Part shown: piece by piece, positions 1 to 8,199 of the stretch
Numbering within the stretch: position 1 is the first letter of the stretch
How the letters are laid out: each line of letters starts with the position of its first letter
Assembly (NCBI RefSeq): GCF_037450285.1
Contig: NZ_JAQISN010000001.1
Location: 1,426,001-1,490,000 of the forward strand
Origin: Erwinia sp. SLM-02
GTDB lineage: Bacteria; Pseudomonadota; Gammaproteobacteria; Enterobacterales; Enterobacteriaceae
Length of the DNA: 64,000 nt
Direction of reading: 5' to 3'
Notes under the pieces: generated by a model
Database searches by the model: none
Seen by the model: the letters and a program-made list of their open reading frames with translations, nothing else
Told to the model about the DNA's origin: nothing
Program-made: the position numbers and the translations under genes

Positions 1-1
1 G

Positions 2-1111
2 GTCTTTGGTTCCGGCTTTTTGATGCGCCCGCTGGGGGGCTTATTTTTTGGCTCGATGGGTGACCGACTGGGGCGGCGCAAAGTGCTGGTCACGGTGATT
101 GTCATTACGTCCATCTCAACCTTCGTGATGGGGATACTGCCCACCTGGCATCAGGCCGGCATTATCGCGCCGGTGCTGCTGGTGATCACCCGCCTGGTGC
201 AGGGCTTCGCGGCGGGCGGCGAAAGCTCCGGCGTGATTACCTATCTGGCGGAGAGCGCGAAGCCGCACCGGCGCGCCACGCTCACCTGCTGGAGCGAAAA
301 CTTTAGTTTTATGGCGTTCGTCTGCGGGTCGGGCCTGGTGCTGATGTTGACCTGGTGGCTGGGGGAAGCGGCGATGAACGACTGGGGCTGGCGCATTCCG
401 TTCCTGCTGGCCGCACCGCTGGGGCTGGGTGGCTTGTATATGCGCCGCAACATGGAGGACTCGGCGGAATTTCACAAGCTGAAGGCGAGCGGCAGGCTTG
501 AAAAGTCGCCGCTGCGCACCGCGCTGAAAACCTCGCTGTCGGCGCTGCTGTTCTGTACCGGTTTCGTGGTGATTAAAGCGGTCAGCAGCTGGGTGCTGCA
601 GTCGTTTATGCCCGGCTATCTCTCCACGCATCTGCACTACAGCCGCACCGATTCCTATTTGATCACTACGCTGGGCCTGCTGAGCGTAGCCATCTGCATG
701 CCGGTAACCGGTTATCTGTCGGACAGATGGGGCCGGCGGCCGCTGATGCTGATGGGCTGCGCCGGATTCATCCTGTTCACGTATCCCGCCATGCTGCTGA
801 TGACCCAGGGTTCGGTGGGCAGTTCTATCGCCGCGATGAGCATGCTGGGCGTGTTTGTGGCGCTGTTTAACGGCGGCTGCGGTGCTGCGATGGTGGAGCT
901 GTTTCCCACTGCAATCCGCTATGGCGGCATTGCCATGTCCTACAACCTCACCGTGGCGCTGTTTGGCGGCGTCACGCCGCTGGCTTCCGCAAGCCTGATT
1001 ACCTTCACCGGCGATCCGCTTTCACCCGCCTGGTACGTGATGATTACCGCGCTGATCTCGTTTATTGCGGTGTGGTTTGCCAAAGAAACGGCTGGAAAAG
1101 TACTGGATTAA
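2..1111 (+). CDS. MFS transporter of the metabolite:H+ symporter type, 5' truncated
   Basis: The reading frame is open from base 2, so the start lies outside the window; 369 residues remain. The visible N-terminus (FGSGFLMRPLGG, then GDRLGRRK at about residues 18-26) is the loop 2-3 signature of the MHS subgroup of the major facilitator superfamily (KgtP, ShiA, citrate/tricarballylate carriers). About ten hydrophobic segments follow, and a second loop motif (SDRWGRRP) lies near residue 240. It probably imports an organic or sugar acid by proton symport across the inner membrane. It stops 17 bases before the dehydratase start and heads, or belongs to, the sugar-acid operon, so its substrate is likely the acid degraded by that operon (inference). 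The E. coli galactonate carrier DgoT is of a different MFS family. Confidence 0.85.
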   Translation, partial: VFGSGFLMRPLGGLFFGSMGDRLGRRKVLVTVIVITSISTFVMGILPTWHQAGIIAPVLLVITRLVQGFAAGGESSGVITYLAESAKPHRRATLTCWSENFSFMAFVCGSGLVLMLTWWLGEAAMNDWGWRIPFLLAAPLGLGGLYMRRNMEDSAEFHKLKASGRLEKSPLRTALKTSLSALLFCTGFVVIKAVSSWVLQSFMPGYLSTHLHYSRTDSYLITTLGLLSVAICMPVTGYLSDRWGRRPLMLMGCAGFILFTYPAMLLMTQGSVGSSIAAMSMLGVFVALFNGGCGAAMVELFPTAIRYGGIAMSYNLTVALFGGVTPLASASLITFTGDPLSPAWYVMITALISFIAVWFAKETAGKVLD

Positions 1112-1128
1112 TGAGAACTGGAGCTTTT

Positions 1129-2292
1129 ATGCACATAACGAACGTGGAGTGTTTCCCGCTTAAAATCACCCCGGACCAGGCCTATCTCGGCGGACGGGCG
1201 GACGGGAGCGAACCGGACTATTACTACCGCCCGGAATACCGCTGTGTCTATTCACGCAAGATGGAAACCTGCCTGGTGAAAATTACCAGCAGCGACGGCC
1301 ACGTCGGCTGGGGGGAGGCGCTGGCACCGGTGGTGCCGCAGGTGGCCGCCGAACTGATTAAACAGCTTTTTGCACCGCTGCTGATCGGGGAATCCCCGTT
1401 CTCCAGCGGCGTGCTGAACGCCAGAATGTACGACTCGATGCGCGATCGCGGCCACACCGGCGGCTATCACATCGATGCCATCGCCGGCGTGGATATCGCC
1501 CTGTGGGATCTTAAAGGCAAAATTCTCGGTCTGCCGGTCCATCAGCTGCTCGGCGGCGCGTTTCGCCGCACGATCCCGTGCTATGTCTCGGGCCTGCCCG
1601 AACCGGATATCGACAGCCGCTGCCGCCTGGCGAAGCAGTGGCAGGAAAAAGGCTTTCATGCCGTCAAGCTCGCGCTGGGCTACGGCGTGCGTGAAGACGT
1701 CAAAAACATCCGCGCCATTCGTGAAACCCTCGGCGACGAGGCGCAGATTTTTATCGATGCGCACTGGAACTACAGCGTGGCCGAGGCCAGCGATTTAGCC
1801 ACGCAGTTACACGCGCTCGGAGTGGGCTTTCTGGAAGCGCCGCTGCTGCCGGAGGATATCGCCGGCCATCGTGAACTGCGCGCTAAAAGCCCGGTGGCGA
1901 TTGCACTGGGCGAAACCGAACGCACGCGCTACCAGTTCAAAGCGGCTATTGAGCAGCGGGCGGCGGACATTCTGCAGCCCGACGTCGGCAGAACCGGCAT
2001 CAGTGAACTGATGCACATCGCCTCGCTGGCCGAAACGTGGAATCTGCGGGTGGCGCCGCATTTAAGCGTGGGGCTGGGGCCGTGCATCGCCGCGTCGATT
2101 CATGCCGCCGCCGCCATTCCCAATCTGTTTATGCTCGAATACCAGCCTCCCGTTTTTGCCCTTGCCAATCAGCTGCTGAAGCAGCCGCTGATCTGCGAAG
2201 GCGGTGCGTATCATCTGCCGCAGGGTCCGGGTTTAGGCATTGAAATCGATGAAGATCGCGTTCGCGACGTGGTTATGGAGGCAGCATGTTAA
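1129..2292 (+). CDS. Enolase-superfamily sugar-acid dehydratase (mandelate racemase/muconate lactonizing type)
   Basis: 387 residues. The start is ATG 1129, preceded by GGAG; an upstream in-frame start would lie inside the transporter gene. The N-terminal capping domain is followed by a TIM barrel with the expected ligands: D210 (FIDAHWNY), E236 (LEAPLLPE) and E262 (ALGETE), plus the His-Asp dyad D285 (LQPDVGRTG) and H311 (VAPH). K180 lies in VKLAL, so the second lysine of the usual K-x-K pair is absent and dehydration by the His side is expected. Family knowledge: such enzymes convert aldonic acids to 2-keto-3-deoxy acids. With dgoK and dgoA downstream, a galactonate-like acid is the likely substrate, but it is not a close DgoD copy. 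The end overlaps the next gene by 7 bases. Confidence 0.85.
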   Translation: MHITNVECFPLKITPDQAYLGGRADGSEPDYYYRPEYRCVYSRKMETCLVKITSSDGHVGWGEALAPVVPQVAAELIKQLFAPLLIGESPFSSGVLNARMYDSMRDRGHTGGYHIDAIAGVDIALWDLKGKILGLPVHQLLGGAFRRTIPCYVSGLPEPDIDSRCRLAKQWQEKGFHAVKLALGYGVREDVKNIRAIRETLGDEAQIFIDAHWNYSVAEASDLATQLHALGVGFLEAPLLPEDIAGHRELRAKSPVAIALGETERTRYQFKAAIEQRAADILQPDVGRTGISELMHIASLAETWNLRVAPHLSVGLGPCIAASIHAAAAIPNLFMLEYQPPVFALANQLLKQPLICEGGAYHLPQGPGLGIEIDEDRVRDVVMEAAC

Positions 2293-3182
2293 AAGGTAAT
2301 GTCCCGATTCTCGCCACGGCATTTGATGAGCAGGGCCAGCTGGATCTGGCCTCCGTTGAACGTCTGGTAAAGTTTCTGCTGCAGCAGGGCGTTGATGGTC
2401 TGGCACTGTTCGGCAATGCGTCCGAAGGCTATGCCCTGACCCTGGATGAAAAGCGGGCGCTGTTTGACTGCGTCAAAAAACAGGTGGGCGACCTGCCGCT
2501 GGTGGCCGCGGCGGGCGGGGCGTCATCCGCCGTCGCCATTGAGGAGATCGCCCGGGTGCAGCACTGGGGCGCGCAGGTGGCGATGGTTAATCCACCCTCG
2601 GTGGTGAAGCCCGGTCCGGAGGAGATTTATCGCTTCTGGCGCGACATCTGCCAGGCCTGCGATATCGACATCATGATTCAGGATGCGCCGCTGATGACCG
2701 GGGTGAATATCCCGGTGCCGACGCTGGTGCGCCTGTGCCAGGATTTCCCGGCAATCAAATACATCAAAGTTGAACAGCCGCCCACCACGCTGAAAATCAC
2801 CGCCTTAAAACAGGCGCTGGGGGAGAGCGTCGGCCTGTTCGGTGGCCTGAACGCGGGCTTCCTGTTTGAGGAGCTGTGCCGGGGGATCACCGGAACCATG
2901 CCCGCCTGCGAATTCCCGGAGGTGATCAATGCCATTCTGGCCGCCTGGCAGTGGGACCGACGTGAAGCTCAGGCGCTGTTCTATCGCTATCTGCCTTTCC
3001 TGCGCTACGGCGTACAGCCGGGAATTGGCGTGGCCATTCATAAAACCGTGCTGCATCAGGCCGGAATTTTTGCCAGCGATTACGTGCGTGAACCGGCAAA
3101 GAGCCTGGATGACATCACGCGGCAGGAGCTTCGGGAACTGACCGCATTTCTGCCGCTGGCCGCGCTGGGAGGGGAGCGATGA
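2286..3182 (+). CDS. DapA/NanA-family (DHDPS-like) lyase or dehydratase
   Basis: 298 residues, the normal length for the dihydrodipicolinate synthase/N-acetylneuraminate lyase family, a (beta/alpha)8 barrel acting through a Schiff base. The Schiff-base lysine is K161 (IKYIKVE), and NASEGY at 44-49 replaces the GTTGE pyruvate-carboxylate loop. The usual catalytic tyrosine (YN-P motif) is replaced by glutamine (IMIQDAP, Q132). The gene is translationally coupled to the dehydratase (7-base overlap) and overlaps dgoK by 4 bases. Likely role: aldol cleavage or dehydration of a 2-keto-3-deoxy sugar acid. It is unusual beside the phosphorylating DgoK/DgoA route, because both could use the same intermediate. 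Exact substrate unknown. Confidence 0.8.
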   Translation: MLKGNVPILATAFDEQGQLDLASVERLVKFLLQQGVDGLALFGNASEGYALTLDEKRALFDCVKKQVGDLPLVAAAGGASSAVAIEEIARVQHWGAQVAMVNPPSVVKPGPEEIYRFWRDICQACDIDIMIQDAPLMTGVNIPVPTLVRLCQDFPAIKYIKVEQPPTTLKITALKQALGESVGLFGGLNAGFLFEELCRGITGTMPACEFPEVINAILAAWQWDRREAQALFYRYLPFLRYGVQPGIGVAIHKTVLHQAGIFASDYVREPAKSLDDITRQELRELTAFLPLAALGGER

Positions 3183-4075
3183 ACTACATTGCGGTGGACT
3201 GGGGAACCAGCAACTTCCGCGCGCTGAGCGTGCGCGATGGCGTGGTGATCAAAGCGGTGCAGGACAGCTGCGGCGTTGGCAAATGCCAGAAAGCCGAACT
3301 GCCCGGGATCCTGCAACGGCAGATGCGGCGGCTGGAAGAGGCTTACGATGAGCGGCTGCCCGTGCTGCTGTGCGGGATGATCGGCAGTAATATCGGGCTT
3401 GCCGACGCCGGATATCTCGAAATGCCGCTCAGCTTTTCGCAGCTGCTGGGGAAGGGCCGGGCGCTGCCGGGCATCCTGCCGAATCCGCTCACCCTGCGGC
3501 CCGGCATCTGTGACCGGCGGGTCAACGAGATCTGCCGGGGGGAAGAGATGCAGCTGGCGGGGGCGCTGACGCAGTGCGATGCCTCGCTGTTTGCCGCCGT
3601 GGGCACCCACAGCAAATGGCTCAGGGTGGACCGCGCCCGGCAGGCGGTTATCGGGATGCAGACCATCATGACCGGCGAGCTGTATCATCTGCTGCTGAAT
3701 CACGCGGTGGTGGGTAAAGGCCTGCCGGAGCAGGTTCACTCAGCGGCAGCATTTCAGTCCGGCGTAGAGACGGCAATCACGGTGGTGCGGGAGCAGGCCG
3801 AACTGGTGACGGAGCTGTTTCGCTGCCGGGGCCGCTACATCCTGGATGCGCTGCCAAAAGAGGCGGCCGCCTCCTGGCTTTCCGGCCTGCTGATGGGATA
3901 CGAAATACTGCGCGGCGATCCCGGCGGCAATGAAACGGTATGCTATATCGGCAGCGAAGCACTGCTGCCGCACTACCGGCATGCCTGTGAAATACTGCAC
4001 CGCCGCTGTCAGCTCCTGTCCGCCGAAAGCGCTACCCTTGCCGGATTCAATGAGGTGTTTCGTCATGGAGAATAA
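3179..4075 (+). CDS. dgoK: 2-dehydro-3-deoxygalactonokinase
   Basis: 298 residues, close to E. coli DgoK. It opens with YIAVDWGTSNFRA, the phosphate-binding start of the DgoK sugar-kinase family, with further family blocks (CGMIGSNIG at about 62-70, GTHSKWL at about 141-147, MTGELYHLL at about 163-171). It phosphorylates 2-keto-3-deoxygalactonate with ATP in the cytoplasm. It overlaps the preceding gene by ATGA (4 bases) and dgoA by 11 bases, so it sits in the middle of a tightly coupled operon. Confidence 0.92.
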   Translation: MNYIAVDWGTSNFRALSVRDGVVIKAVQDSCGVGKCQKAELPGILQRQMRRLEEAYDERLPVLLCGMIGSNIGLADAGYLEMPLSFSQLLGKGRALPGILPNPLTLRPGICDRRVNEICRGEEMQLAGALTQCDASLFAAVGTHSKWLRVDRARQAVIGMQTIMTGELYHLLLNHAVVGKGLPEQVHSAAAFQSGVETAITVVREQAELVTELFRCRGRYILDALPKEAAASWLSGLLMGYEILRGDPGGNETVCYIGSEALLPHYRHACEILHRRCQLLSAESATLAGFNEVFRHGE

Positions 4076-4661
4076 TGCTCAGGTTATCGCCATCCTGCGC
4101 GGGATCCCCGCAGACGAAGCCGTGCCGCACATTGCCTGTCTGCTTGAGCACGGAATTAACCGCGTTGAAATCACCACCAACTCTCCCGAGTGGGAAACCA
4201 GCCTGCGCCGGGTTCGGCAGCGCTTCGGTGGTGATATCCAGCTCGGGGTGGGGACCGTCACCACCGCCGATCACCTGCGGCGCAGCGTGGCCGCCGGTGC
4301 CGATTTCATCCTCACCCCGAATCTCAATCCGGCGATCGTAACTCAGGCAAAAGCGCAGGGGCTTTTCGTCTGCGCGGGGGTATTTACGCCGGGGGAAATT
4401 TACAGCGCGGTAGAGCTGGGGGTGGACGTGGTGAAGATATTTCCCGCCTGCGCGCTGCCGCGCAACTATCCGCAGCTGATCAAAGGCCCGCTTTCTCAGC
4501 CCGTCAGCTTTTCGGCGGTCGGGGGCGTGGATCTGGACAATGCCGCTGAGTATCTGCGCTACTACGACAGCGTGGGGCTGGGGTCCGCGCTGTATAAACC
4601 GGGCCAGCGCGTGGCCGACACGGCAGCCCGCTGCGAACGATTAAGGCAGCATGGGAAGTGA
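4065..4661 (+). CDS. dgoA: 2-dehydro-3-deoxy-6-phosphogalactonate aldolase
   Basis: 198 residues from ATG 4065; the frame is open further upstream, but that part lies inside dgoK and lacks family similarity. KDPG/KDPGal aldolase fold with E35 (VEITTNS), GVGTV at 61-65 and Schiff-base K124 (VVKIFPA). The VGGV phosphate loop and GLGSALY are near the C-terminus, as in DgoA. It splits KDPGal into pyruvate and glyceraldehyde 3-phosphate. Its end overlaps the convergent IclR gene by 21 bases. As in E. coli, it follows dgoK, but here it is not fused or joined to dgoD. Confidence 0.93.
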   Translation: MENNAQVIAILRGIPADEAVPHIACLLEHGINRVEITTNSPEWETSLRRVRQRFGGDIQLGVGTVTTADHLRRSVAAGADFILTPNLNPAIVTQAKAQGLFVCAGVFTPGEIYSAVELGVDVVKIFPACALPRNYPQLIKGPLSQPVSFSAVGGVDLDNAAEYLRYYDSVGLGSALYKPGQRVADTAARCERLRQHGK

Positions 4662-5333
4662 TTCCCCGCTGATTTTTTTTGCCGCCGAGATCAGGTACAA
4701 CCGCAGGCTGGCCATATCCATTTTTTCGCTGTTGATGTTCGACAGCGCAATGGCGGCCTGCATGCCCGGGATATTGCAGGCCAGGCGGTAATCGCCGGGG
4801 CCAAAATCTTTAGCAAACACCTGATGCCGGCGCGCCTCGTCAATGTCCTGTTTCAGCAGCTGATGATCGTTGATGCCGATCCGGCCAATGATTTCTTCAT
4901 CACTCATCGCCGACAGCAGTTTAATGCCGATGACGGAGTCATGTACCGGAAACGACTGGTAGTTGCCGATGGCGCGCGCAATGCTTTCCCCGCCGCGGGT
5001 ATGGATCAGATACACCACGCTCCTGCCGCTCAGCGCGCCGATCACGATGGAGATGGCGTGATTGCCGCTCTCTTCCAGCAGATCCATCACCGCATTGTAA
5101 AACGCCGAATTGTGGATGGCGTGGGCCGAGAGGCGGTGGATGCCGATTCCCAGGCTGTATTTGCGCCCGGCATCGCGCTGCACCATATCCAGCGCCAGCA
5201 GGGTCTGCATCAGTCGCGTGACCTTGGCAGAATCCAGCGCCAGCTCACGGCCCATTTCGCGAATGCCCTGCGGTCGGGTCGCCGTGGCCAGTAAATTCAG
5301 ACAGCGAAAGGCATCATAGACGGTACTGTTCAT
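4641..5333 (-). CDS. IclR-family transcriptional regulator of the adjacent sugar-acid operon
   Basis: 230 residues from ATG 5333, which has AAGGA seven bases upstream; the longer frame starts further out without a ribosome site. The N-terminal winged helix (about residues 1-65: VYDAFRCLNLL, then GIREMGRELALDSAKVTRLM) precedes an effector domain typical of IclR (GALSGRSVVYLIHT, SVIGIKLL). It is tail to tail with dgoA and lies outside the operon, so it probably controls the operon promoter beyond the left edge. The E. coli dgo regulator is GntR-type, so this is a non-orthologous control unit. Confidence 0.85.
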   Translation of the reverse strand: MNSTVYDAFRCLNLLATATRPQGIREMGRELALDSAKVTRLMQTLLALDMVQRDAGRKYSLGIGIHRLSAHAIHNSAFYNAVMDLLEESGNHAISIVIGALSGRSVVYLIHTRGGESIARAIGNYQSFPVHDSVIGIKLLSAMSDEEIIGRIGINDHQLLKQDIDEARRHQVFAKDFGPGDYRLACNIPGMQAAIALSNINSEKMDMASLRLYLISAAKKISGESLPMLP

Positions 5334-5439
5334 CGGGATCCTTGCCGGGGGAGAGGTTAGTGATGATAAATCCTGCGCGTGCACGGTGACATCGGTTTAG
5401 CGGTGGAATGTGAAGTGTCTCAATTGTACGAATGAAGTT

Positions 5440-6690
5440 AATTTGGTCGTTCCGCGGCGGGATTGGTGAATGGGATGACTGTTAAAGGCAGGTTGCATTG
5501 TGATTGGTGAATGGGGCGACCGTTAAAGGCAGATTGCGGTTTGATTAGTGACTGGATCGACCGCTGCGGGCAGATCGCCGGGTCGCCGTGAATACATCCC
5601 TGTAGGCTTGGCTGCCGCATCCCTGCGGCAGACACCCGGCTAACCCGTCCCGCAGCGGTCTCCCTTTTGAGTCATAGCGTTGCTGCCAGAGAATACTCGT
5701 TAATCTGGGCGGGCAGAGATTGTTCGCGGCGGGATTAGTGAATGGGGCGACCGTTAAAGGCAGGTTGCGGTGGGATTGGTGTGTGGGTCGACCGCTGCGG
5801 GCAGATCGCCGGGTCGCCGTAAATACATCCCTGTAGGCTTGGCTGCCGCATCCCTGCGGCAGACACCCGGCTAACCCGTCCCGCAGCGGTCTCCCTTTTG
5901 AGTCATGGCGTTGCTGCGAGAAAATACTCGTTAATCTGGTCGGGCAGAGATTGTTCGCGGCGGGATTGGCGAGTGGGATGACCGTTACGGGCAGATTGCG
6001 GCGGGATTGATGTATGGGGCGACCGCTGCGGGCAGATCGCCGGGTCGCCGTAAATACGTCCCTGTAGGCTTGGCTGCCGCATCCCTGCGGCAGACACCCG
6101 GCTAACCTGTCCCGCAGCGGTCTCCCTTTTGAATCGTGGCGTTGCTGCCAGCTAGTATGTGTTGATATGGCCGTTCAGAGAGTGTTCGCGGTGGGATTGG
6201 CGAGTGGGATGACCGTTACGGGCAGATGGCGGTGGGATTGGTGAATGGGGCGACCGTTAAAGGCAGGTTGCGGTGTGATTGGTGTATGGGTCGACCGCTG
6301 TGGGCAGATCGCCGGGTCGCCGTGAATACATCCCTGTAGGCTTGGCTGCCGCATCCCTGCGGCAGACACCCGGCTAACCCGTCCCGCAGCGGTCTCCCTT
6401 TTGAGTCGTGGCGTTGCTGCCAGAGAATACTCATTAATCTGGTCGGGCAGAGAGTGTTCGCGGTGGGATTAGTGAATGGAGTGACCGTTAAGGGCAGGTT
6501 GCGGTGTGATTGGTGAATGGGGCGACCTTTAAAGGCAGGGTGCTGTGTGATTAGTGGCTGGGTCGACCGCTGTGGGCAGATCGCCGGGTCGCCGTAAATA
6601 CGTCCCTGTAGGCTTGGCTGCCGCATCCCTGCGGCAGACACCCGGCTAACCTGTCCCGCAGCGGTCTCCCTTTTGAGTCATGGCGTTGCT
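5440..6690. repeat. Left array of family A: nested-hairpin core (102 bp) plus 41-bp tandem units, five cores
   Basis: Five nearly identical 102-bp cores lie at 5559-5660, 5790-5891, 6021-6122, 6293-6394 and 6565-6666. Each core has three nested inverted repeats: GACCGCTGCGGG with CCCGCAGCGGTC at the ends, GCCGGGT with ACCCGGC inside, and CTGCCGCA-TCCC-TGCGGCAG as the inner hairpin. Core-to-core distances are 231, 231, 272 and 272 bp. The 41-bp difference is one copy of a tandem unit (GATTGGTGAATGGGGC-GACCGTTAAAGGCAG plus 10 bp) that sits between cores and resembles the core's left arm. No gene is seen here; short open frames through the cores repeat the same nonsense peptide. Confidence 0.9.
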
Positions 6691-6783
6691 GCCGGGAAAG
6701 AACGAGTCTTCTAGCGGCGATATCAAAATATCTGGTCTGGAGCAAAATCCGTCCTCTTGCAGCAACGCAAGTATATTCAGGCA

Positions 6784-7185
6784 ATCGGTGCTATCCGGAA
6801 AAGCGGACCGTCCGAGCACAGGGATGTGCGAGGCCGAGCGAACAGGGACGTGGCAGCGGGTCCGCGTTCCGGATAGCACCGATACGCCAGACGCGTATAC
6901 CGAAGCGATCGATTCAAGCGCTGTAATGTGCATGACGAGCGAACAGGGACGTGGCAGCGGGTCCGCGTTCCGGATAGCACCGATACGCCAGACGCGAATA
7001 CCGAAGCGATCATTTGAAGCGCTGTAATATGCAGGCCGAGCGAACAGAGACGTGGCAGCGGGTCCGCGTTCCGGATAGCACCGATACGCCAGACGCGAAT
7101 ACCGAAGCGATCATTTGAAGCGCTGCAATGTGCATGACGAGCGAACAGGGACGTAGCAGCGGGTCCGCGTTCCGGATATTGCTGC
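6784..7185. repeat. Left array of family C: 100-bp inverted-repeat element followed by 101-bp tandem copies
   Basis: The first unit, 6784-6883, has perfect 15-bp terminal inverted repeats (ATCGGTGCTATCCGG and its complement). The right part of the unit is then repeated with an exact 101-bp period. Anchor GCGAACAG occurs at 6838, 6939, 7040 and 7141; the right arm recurs at 6970 and 7071, and the last copy breaks off at about 7178. It follows array A after about 95 bp of unique sequence. The stretch 7186-7266 holds nothing recognised. Confidence 0.88.
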
Positions 7186-7266
7186 CTGTCAAAATGCGTC
7201 ACTCATCACGTTTCAAACAATTATATTTCTTCGGCAGGGCGCTTTTTACGGGAATAATCGCACGCC

Positions 7267-7283
7267 TGTCACGCCTTGTGACA
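7267..7283. promoter_or_regulatory. Candidate RpiR operator before the regulator gene
   Basis: Perfect inverted repeat TGTCAC-N5-GTGACA, 40 bp upstream of the RpiR-type start. The same pattern, with one mismatch, recurs at 8056-8072 ahead of the PTS gene, which suggests one regulator binds both and is autoregulated. Confidence 0.6.
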
Positions 7284-7322
7284 TGATGGGCAGCATAAAT
7301 GACACTATGAGATTGATGAATA

Positions 7323-8081
7323 ATGTTCAACGCCAGAAAAATTGCCGATCTGAACGTACTGGAAAGTCATGTCCACAATTACATTATCAAAAACATTAAC
7401 GCGGTTATTTATATGACCATCAGGGAACTGGCCGATAATTCCGGAGTGTCGACCGCGACGGTACTGCGCTTCTGTAAAAAAATGGATTTCAAAGGCTACT
7501 CCGAGCTTAAAACCTGCCTCAAAATTCATTTACAGAAAAACAACACCTTATTGATACCGCACGGCGCGGAAGAAATACTGACTTTTTTTAAAAGCATCAG
7601 GAATGATGAATTTGATGAAATGATAGGCCGCGCGGCCGACCACATCCGAAGCGCGGAGCGCGTTTTCTTCGTCGGGGCAGGAAGCTCCGGCTCGCTTGGC
7701 CGCTACGGCGCGCGGTTTTTGTCTAACATCGGCAAGTTCAGCAACCATATTGACGACCCCTGGTACCCCGTCAGCACGGATATGGCCCAGAGTGCCGTTG
7801 CTATTGTGCTCTCCGTGTCGGGTGAAACGCCTGAAATAATAAAAATCGCCAGGCAGTTCGTTATTCATCAGTGCAAGGTTATCTCGATCACCAGCAGTCA
7901 AAACTCCACCCTGGCAAAACTGGCTGACTTTATTATCCCCTATCATGTCTCGCGTATTCTAATTGAAAATGAATACGACATTACGACACAGATCCCGGTG
8001 ATGTTTATCCTCGAATCTATCGGGCGAAAACTGGCGCTAAGCAGTCATGATACTCAGTCACAGGGTGTGACATTTCTGTAA
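7323..8081 (+). CDS. RpiR/MurR-family regulator with SIS domain
   Basis: 252 residues. An N-terminal helix-turn-helix of the RpiR type (MTIRELADNSGVSTATVLRF at 31-50) is followed by a SIS sugar-phosphate-binding domain (about 110-240) that starts with RVFFVGAGSSGS and includes VLSVSGETPE. These regulators sense phosphosugars. The gene is immediately upstream of a PTS permease and a phospho-beta-glucosidase in the same direction, so it most likely controls their expression in response to a phospho-glucoside. The ribosome site is weak. A shared inverted repeat precedes both this gene and the PTS gene. Relatives of this EIIBC/glucosidase pair elsewhere (AscF/AscB) use a LacI regulator, so the pairing is a variant. 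Confidence 0.9.
   Translation: MFNARKIADLNVLESHVHNYIIKNINAVIYMTIRELADNSGVSTATVLRFCKKMDFKGYSELKTCLKIHLQKNNTLLIPHGAEEILTFFKSIRNDEFDEMIGRAADHIRSAERVFFVGAGSSGSLGRYGARFLSNIGKFSNHIDDPWYPVSTDMAQSAVAIVLSVSGETPEIIKIARQFVIHQCKVISITSSQNSTLAKLADFIIPYHVSRILIENEYDITTQIPVMFILESIGRKLALSSHDTQSQGVTFL
8056..8072. promoter_or_regulatory. Candidate RpiR operator before the PTS gene
   Basis: AGTCAC-N5-GTGACA overlaps the last codons of the regulator gene and matches the 7267-7283 site with one change. A further GTGAC-N3-GTGACA lies at 8105-8118. The 118-bp gap up to 8199 therefore looks like a dedicated PTS promoter region. Confidence 0.5.
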
Positions 8082-8199
8082 TTAGTGACGAATTTCCGCC
8101 CGTTGTGACCACGTGACATTGCCTCAGGCTTTTCCTAACATGCCGGGAATGAATTGGGACCTGCGGGCCTGAATTCCCCTCTGGCAATGGAAAAAAGCG

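Noticed and set aside
5438..6933. Short open frames repeating the peptide MSAAGMRQPSLQG
   Set aside because: They run through each family A core and differ only where the repeats differ; no ribosome sites, and the hairpin structure explains the conservation.
5440..7185. CRISPR array
   Set aside because: The repeats are tandem or hairpin units of 41, 101 and 102 bp without unique spacers of constant size, and there are no cas genes.
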